Assembly: GCA_051881775.1 (NCBI GenBank) | Contig: JBJEQN010000049.1 | Location: 1-15,947 of the forward strand | Direction: 5' to 3' | Length of the DNA stretch: 15,947 nt | Origin: UMGS363 sp051881775 | Lineage (GTDB): Bacteria; Bacillota; Clostridia; Oscillospirales; Ruminococcaceae | In this document: one piece after another, positions 13,670 to 15,947 of the stretch | Numbering within the stretch: position 1 is the stretch's first letter | Layout of the letters: every line of letters starts with the position of its first letter | Made by a program: the position numbers and the translations under genes | The notes under the pieces: model-generated | The model's input: the letters and a program-made list of their open reading frames with translations, nothing else | Databases searched by the model: none | Told to the model about the DNA's origin: nothing

Positions 13670-15247
13670 ATGAGTACGAGTGTAGCAATTTATGTTAGAT
13701 TGTCCGATGAGGATAAAGACAAAAAATATAAGGGAGATGAGAGTTGTAGTATTCAGAATCAAAAGGCGTTGTTATCTGCTTATTGTAAAGAACGCAACTG
13801 GGATATTTACGATATTTACGTTGATGATGGTTACAGCGGAGTAAGTAAGAACAGACCTGCTTTTAACCGTATGATTAACGATTGTAAAAACGGGTTTATA
13901 AACATTGTATTATGTAAAGACCAGTCACGTTTTTCAAGGGACATTGTAGTTGTTGAACAGTATATAAACGACTTATTTCTTGACTGGGGAGTACGGTTTA
14001 TAGGTGTAACAGATAATGCCGATACTGAAAGTGAATTTTACGACACAACAAGACTTTTGCAAGGTGCTTTTAATGAATTGTATGTTAAGGACATTTCACG
14101 CAAAGTATCAAGGGTATTAAAGTACAAGCGAGAACAAGGACAGTTCACAGGAAGTTTTGCGCCGTATGGTTACAGCATAGACCCTTTAAACAAAAATCAT
14201 TTGGTTATTGATGAAAATGTTGCTTGCAATGTTAAGCTGATATTTGACCTGTATTTACAGGGGTACAGTTACACAAATATTGTACAAGTTTTAAACGATA
14301 TGCAGATACCAAACCCAACACAATATAAGGAAATGTGTAACAGTAATTTTCACAATGCTAATGTACAAGGTAGTGCAAACAAAGGCTTGTGGACTAATAC
14401 CACTATTTACCAGATGATACGTAACGAAACATACACGGGAACATTAGTTCAAGGAAAAACGCATAATATCAGTTACAAGAATAAAAAGCGAAAGAAAGTT
14501 CCCGAAAAAGACTGGATAAGGGTTTATAATACGCACGAGCCTATTATTTCATATGAAATATGGGATAAAGTACAGGAACGGTTACACAGTAAACAGCGAG
14601 CGTTAAAGACCACACAAGTATTATCCCCTCTAAGCGGTATGGTAAAATGTGCAGTGTGCGGTTCTGCTATGAAGCGAGAAGTTTATCACAATAAATCAAA
14701 AACAAGAACGTATTACGGTTTAATTTGCGGTACAAATAAGATAGGCTCTAAAAATTGTATCAATAAAGGACGTATAAGCGGTTTACAGCTTGAATCATAC
14801 ATAGTCGAACAAATTAACAGGCACATTCAAATTTACTGTGATATTGATAGTATAACCCTTATAGACAGACAGACGGAGCAATTAAAACGTTGTTCAGCAG
14901 AGCTTGTAGACTTGAACAGACAGCAGGAACAAGCGGAAAGAAAAATAACAATGCTTTATGAGGATAAGTTAAACGGTGTAATAGATACGGAGCAATACAA
15001 GATGTATGAACAAAAGTTTCGTGAAAATTTATCCACTATACAAAAGAATATAAGCAGGAAACAGGAACAAATAAAAAATATCGAAAGTTCAAAGACAGAT
15101 GAAGTTTACAAGCGAAACATAATAACTAAGTACAGTCACATTGAAAAGCTAACAAGAGATATAGCCGATAATTTTATCGATACGGTAACTATTGGTAATA
15201 TTCAAGAAACAGGCGAAAGAGATATAACTATAAACTGGAAAATATGA
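13670..15247 (+). CDS. Large serine recombinase (TnpX-type integrase/excisionase)
   Basis: A 525-aa protein that most likely inserts and excises the element by exchange at CA. The catalytic domain starts VAIYVRLSDEDKD with nucleophile Ser12 and continues CKDQSRFSRD and the long helix ELYVKDISRKVSRVLK. The recombinase domain follows (FAPYGYSIDP, NETYTGTLVQGK). A zinc ribbon is present with CAVCG and the later C-G, C-I pairs in LICGTNKIGSKNCINKG. The C-terminal ~140 residues hold a coiled coil (LKRCSAELVDLNRQQEQAER). Start: AAAGGA (13654-13659) lies ten bases before ATG 13670 but only one base before ATG 13661, so 13670 is preferred. The stop is 36 bases from the right crossover. Confidence 0.95.
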   Translation: MSTSVAIYVRLSDEDKDKKYKGDESCSIQNQKALLSAYCKERNWDIYDIYVDDGYSGVSKNRPAFNRMINDCKNGFINIVLCKDQSRFSRDIVVVEQYINDLFLDWGVRFIGVTDNADTESEFYDTTRLLQGAFNELYVKDISRKVSRVLKYKREQGQFTGSFAPYGYSIDPLNKNHLVIDENVACNVKLIFDLYLQGYSYTNIVQVLNDMQIPNPTQYKEMCNSNFHNANVQGSANKGLWTNTTIYQMIRNETYTGTLVQGKTHNISYKNKKRKKVPEKDWIRVYNTHEPIISYEIWDKVQERLHSKQRALKTTQVLSPLSGMVKCAVCGSAMKREVYHNKSKTRTYYGLICGTNKIGSKNCINKGRISGLQLESYIVEQINRHIQIYCDIDSITLIDRQTEQLKRCSAELVDLNRQQEQAERKITMLYEDKLNGVIDTEQYKMYEQKFRENLSTIQKNISRKQEQIKNIESSKTDEVYKRNIITKYSHIEKLTRDIADNFIDTVTIGNIQETGERDITINWKI

Positions 15248-15248
15248 G

Positions 15249-15285
15249 ATAAGAATATAACTATAATTAAGACATACCCAGACCA
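15249..15285 (+). other. attR: right recombinase arm and crossover CA
   Basis: Crossover CA at 15284-15285. The arm carries ATAACTATAATTAA at 15257-15270, the inverted counterpart of the left arm, also 13 bases from CA. Confidence 0.85.
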
Positions 15286-15847
15286 TGGCGGCATGGACGG
15301 CGGCTGTTCTACTGCAGACGGAAAAACCGAAAAGGGCATCAACCTTAACATTCTTCTTTCTGTTCGGGATATGGCACGGTTTTTCGGCTATAACGTCGAC
15401 GCAACCCGTATAAAGGACATTTCTATCCACGACAGCGGCGTTACCGGCATAAGAAATCAGAAGGTTTCGGATATGGAAAACAGGCTTGAACTGTTTAATA
15501 AATACCCCGACAGCGTTTGCGTATCAATTCATCAGAACACCTTTTCAGACCCAAAATACAGCGGTGCGCAGATGTTTTATTCCGACAAAAACGAGGAAAG
15601 CGAGCGCCTTGCTTCAATAATGCAGAGCAAATTTGTGGAGAATTTACAGCCAAGCAACGAGCGTGAGACCAAACTCTGCGGAAGCGAGCTGTACCTTTGC
15701 TATTTCTGCAATAATCCTGCGGTAATGGTGGAATGCGGATTCCTTTCCAATACAGAAGAAGCTGCCAAGCTTACCGATGAAGCATATCAGAAACAGGTGG
15801 CTTTTACCGTATTTTCGGGTATAAACGAGTTTGTGACAACGGCGTAA
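15284..15847 (+). pseudogene. cwlD: CwlD-like amidase, 3' part, separated by the element
   Basis: Residues 55-241 of the amidase: CATGGCGGC (HGG) then MDGG and the rest of the Amidase_3 domain. The catalytic set is here: zinc ligands H55 (split codon at the junction), E70 in GKTEKGINL and H137 in VSIHQNTF, and the catalytic E204 in VMVECGFLSN. The insert-like SGAQMFYSD and the FLSNTEEA motif are shared with CwlD. As it stands, this piece has no signal segment and its first ATG (15293) no ribosome binding site, so it should be silent. No frameshift or stop has accumulated, which fits either a recent insertion or selection for function after excision. Confidence 0.85.
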
Positions 15848-15853
15848 TAATAC

Positions 15854-15947
15854 TAAACACCAATAAAATGCAGGAAAAAATCTGCGCCGAAATCCAATAT
15901 ATGCAAGATTGTCGGCTTGATTTTTTCCAAATTTTAAATGGTGTTTA
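15854..15947. repeat. 94-nt near-complete inverted repeat (MITE-like or large hairpin)
   Basis: TAAACACCA (15854-15862) is mirrored by TGGTGTTTA (15939-15947, last base of the window), GGAAAAAATC (15873-15882) by GATTTTTTCC (15919-15928), then GCCGA (15886-15890) with TCGGC (15912-15916) and AATC/GATT nearer the centre. Almost the whole span pairs, with a loop around 15894-15906. It begins six bases after the amidase stop and could also stop transcription. Confidence 0.7.

Larger units (their letters stand above)
9504..15283 (+). mobile_element. 5.78-kb integrated element of a large serine recombinase
   Basis: The boundaries come from the host gene: GGG|CA at 9504-9505 and CA|TGG at 15284-15285. 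One copy of CA plus the two flanks rebuilds LDAGHGGMDGG in frame. The element ends are inverted copies of each other around CA, as in an attP. Contents left to right: terminator, small serine resolvase, unknown protein, non-coding repeat region, small basic protein, HNH endonuclease, possible replication initiator, TnpW-like protein, large serine recombinase. It is more AT-rich than the flanks. No relaxase, resistance gene, toxin-antitoxin pair or phage structural gene is seen, so transfer on its own is unlikely; it could be a small integrative plasmid-like element or a mobilisable one using outside help. Confidence 0.92.

Noticed and set aside
9504..15283. Classical DDE insertion sequence or ICE
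   Set aside because: No DDE transposase, no terminal repeat with multi-base target duplication, and no relaxase or conjugation gene.

Overview
The window looks like chromosome of a low-to-mid GC anaerobic Firmicute, most likely Oscillospiraceae and Ruminococcus-like. This is an inference from the gene content: mutS2 end, ylmC/ymxH-type gene, rpsB-tsf, a GH5 cellulase-type gene, TTG starts, strong AGGAGG ribosome binding sites and sigma-A promoters with 17-bp spacers.

Layout. 1-883: 3' end of mutS2 and a YlmC/YmxH-type PRC-barrel gene. 905-2873: rpsB and tsf behind a near-consensus promoter with a structured leader, closed by a clear terminator. 2965-4637: a CPBP-type intramembrane protease followed by two small paralogous proteins with an LSm/Hfq-like secondary-structure pattern, one membrane anchored. 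4707-6291: a PadR-type regulator overlapping a DUF2812-type membrane protein gene, then a terminator. 6391-6466 (minus): tRNA-Lys(TTT) with a perfect-consensus promoter. 6621-9176 (minus): asnS followed by a GH5 gene without signal peptide, probably one transcript.

The main feature is a 5.78-kb AT-rich integrated element (9504-15283). It cuts a CwlD-like N-acetylmuramoyl-L-alanine amidase gene inside its first zinc-ligand motif. Both junctions carry the dinucleotide CA. Recombining at that CA removes the element exactly and restores one frame of 241 codons reading LDAGHGGMDGG across the joint. The element's ends carry matching inverted arms around CA, as expected for the attP of a large serine integrase, and that recombinase gene lies next to the right end.

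Inside the element, all genes point the same way: a terminator just inside attL, a small resolvase/invertase, an unknown 132-aa protein, a 600-bp non-coding repeat-rich and AT-rich stretch (candidate origin or control region), a 64-aa basic protein, a NUMOD4-HNH endonuclease coupled to a 299-aa possible replication initiator, a TnpW-like small protein and the large serine recombinase. I see no relaxase, antibiotic resistance or phage structural gene. While the element is present the amidase cannot be made; excision would switch it back on. This resembles the skin-type elements that interrupt sporulation genes, but here in a cortex-lytic-type amidase gene. The window ends in a 94-nt near-complete inverted repeat just after the amidase.
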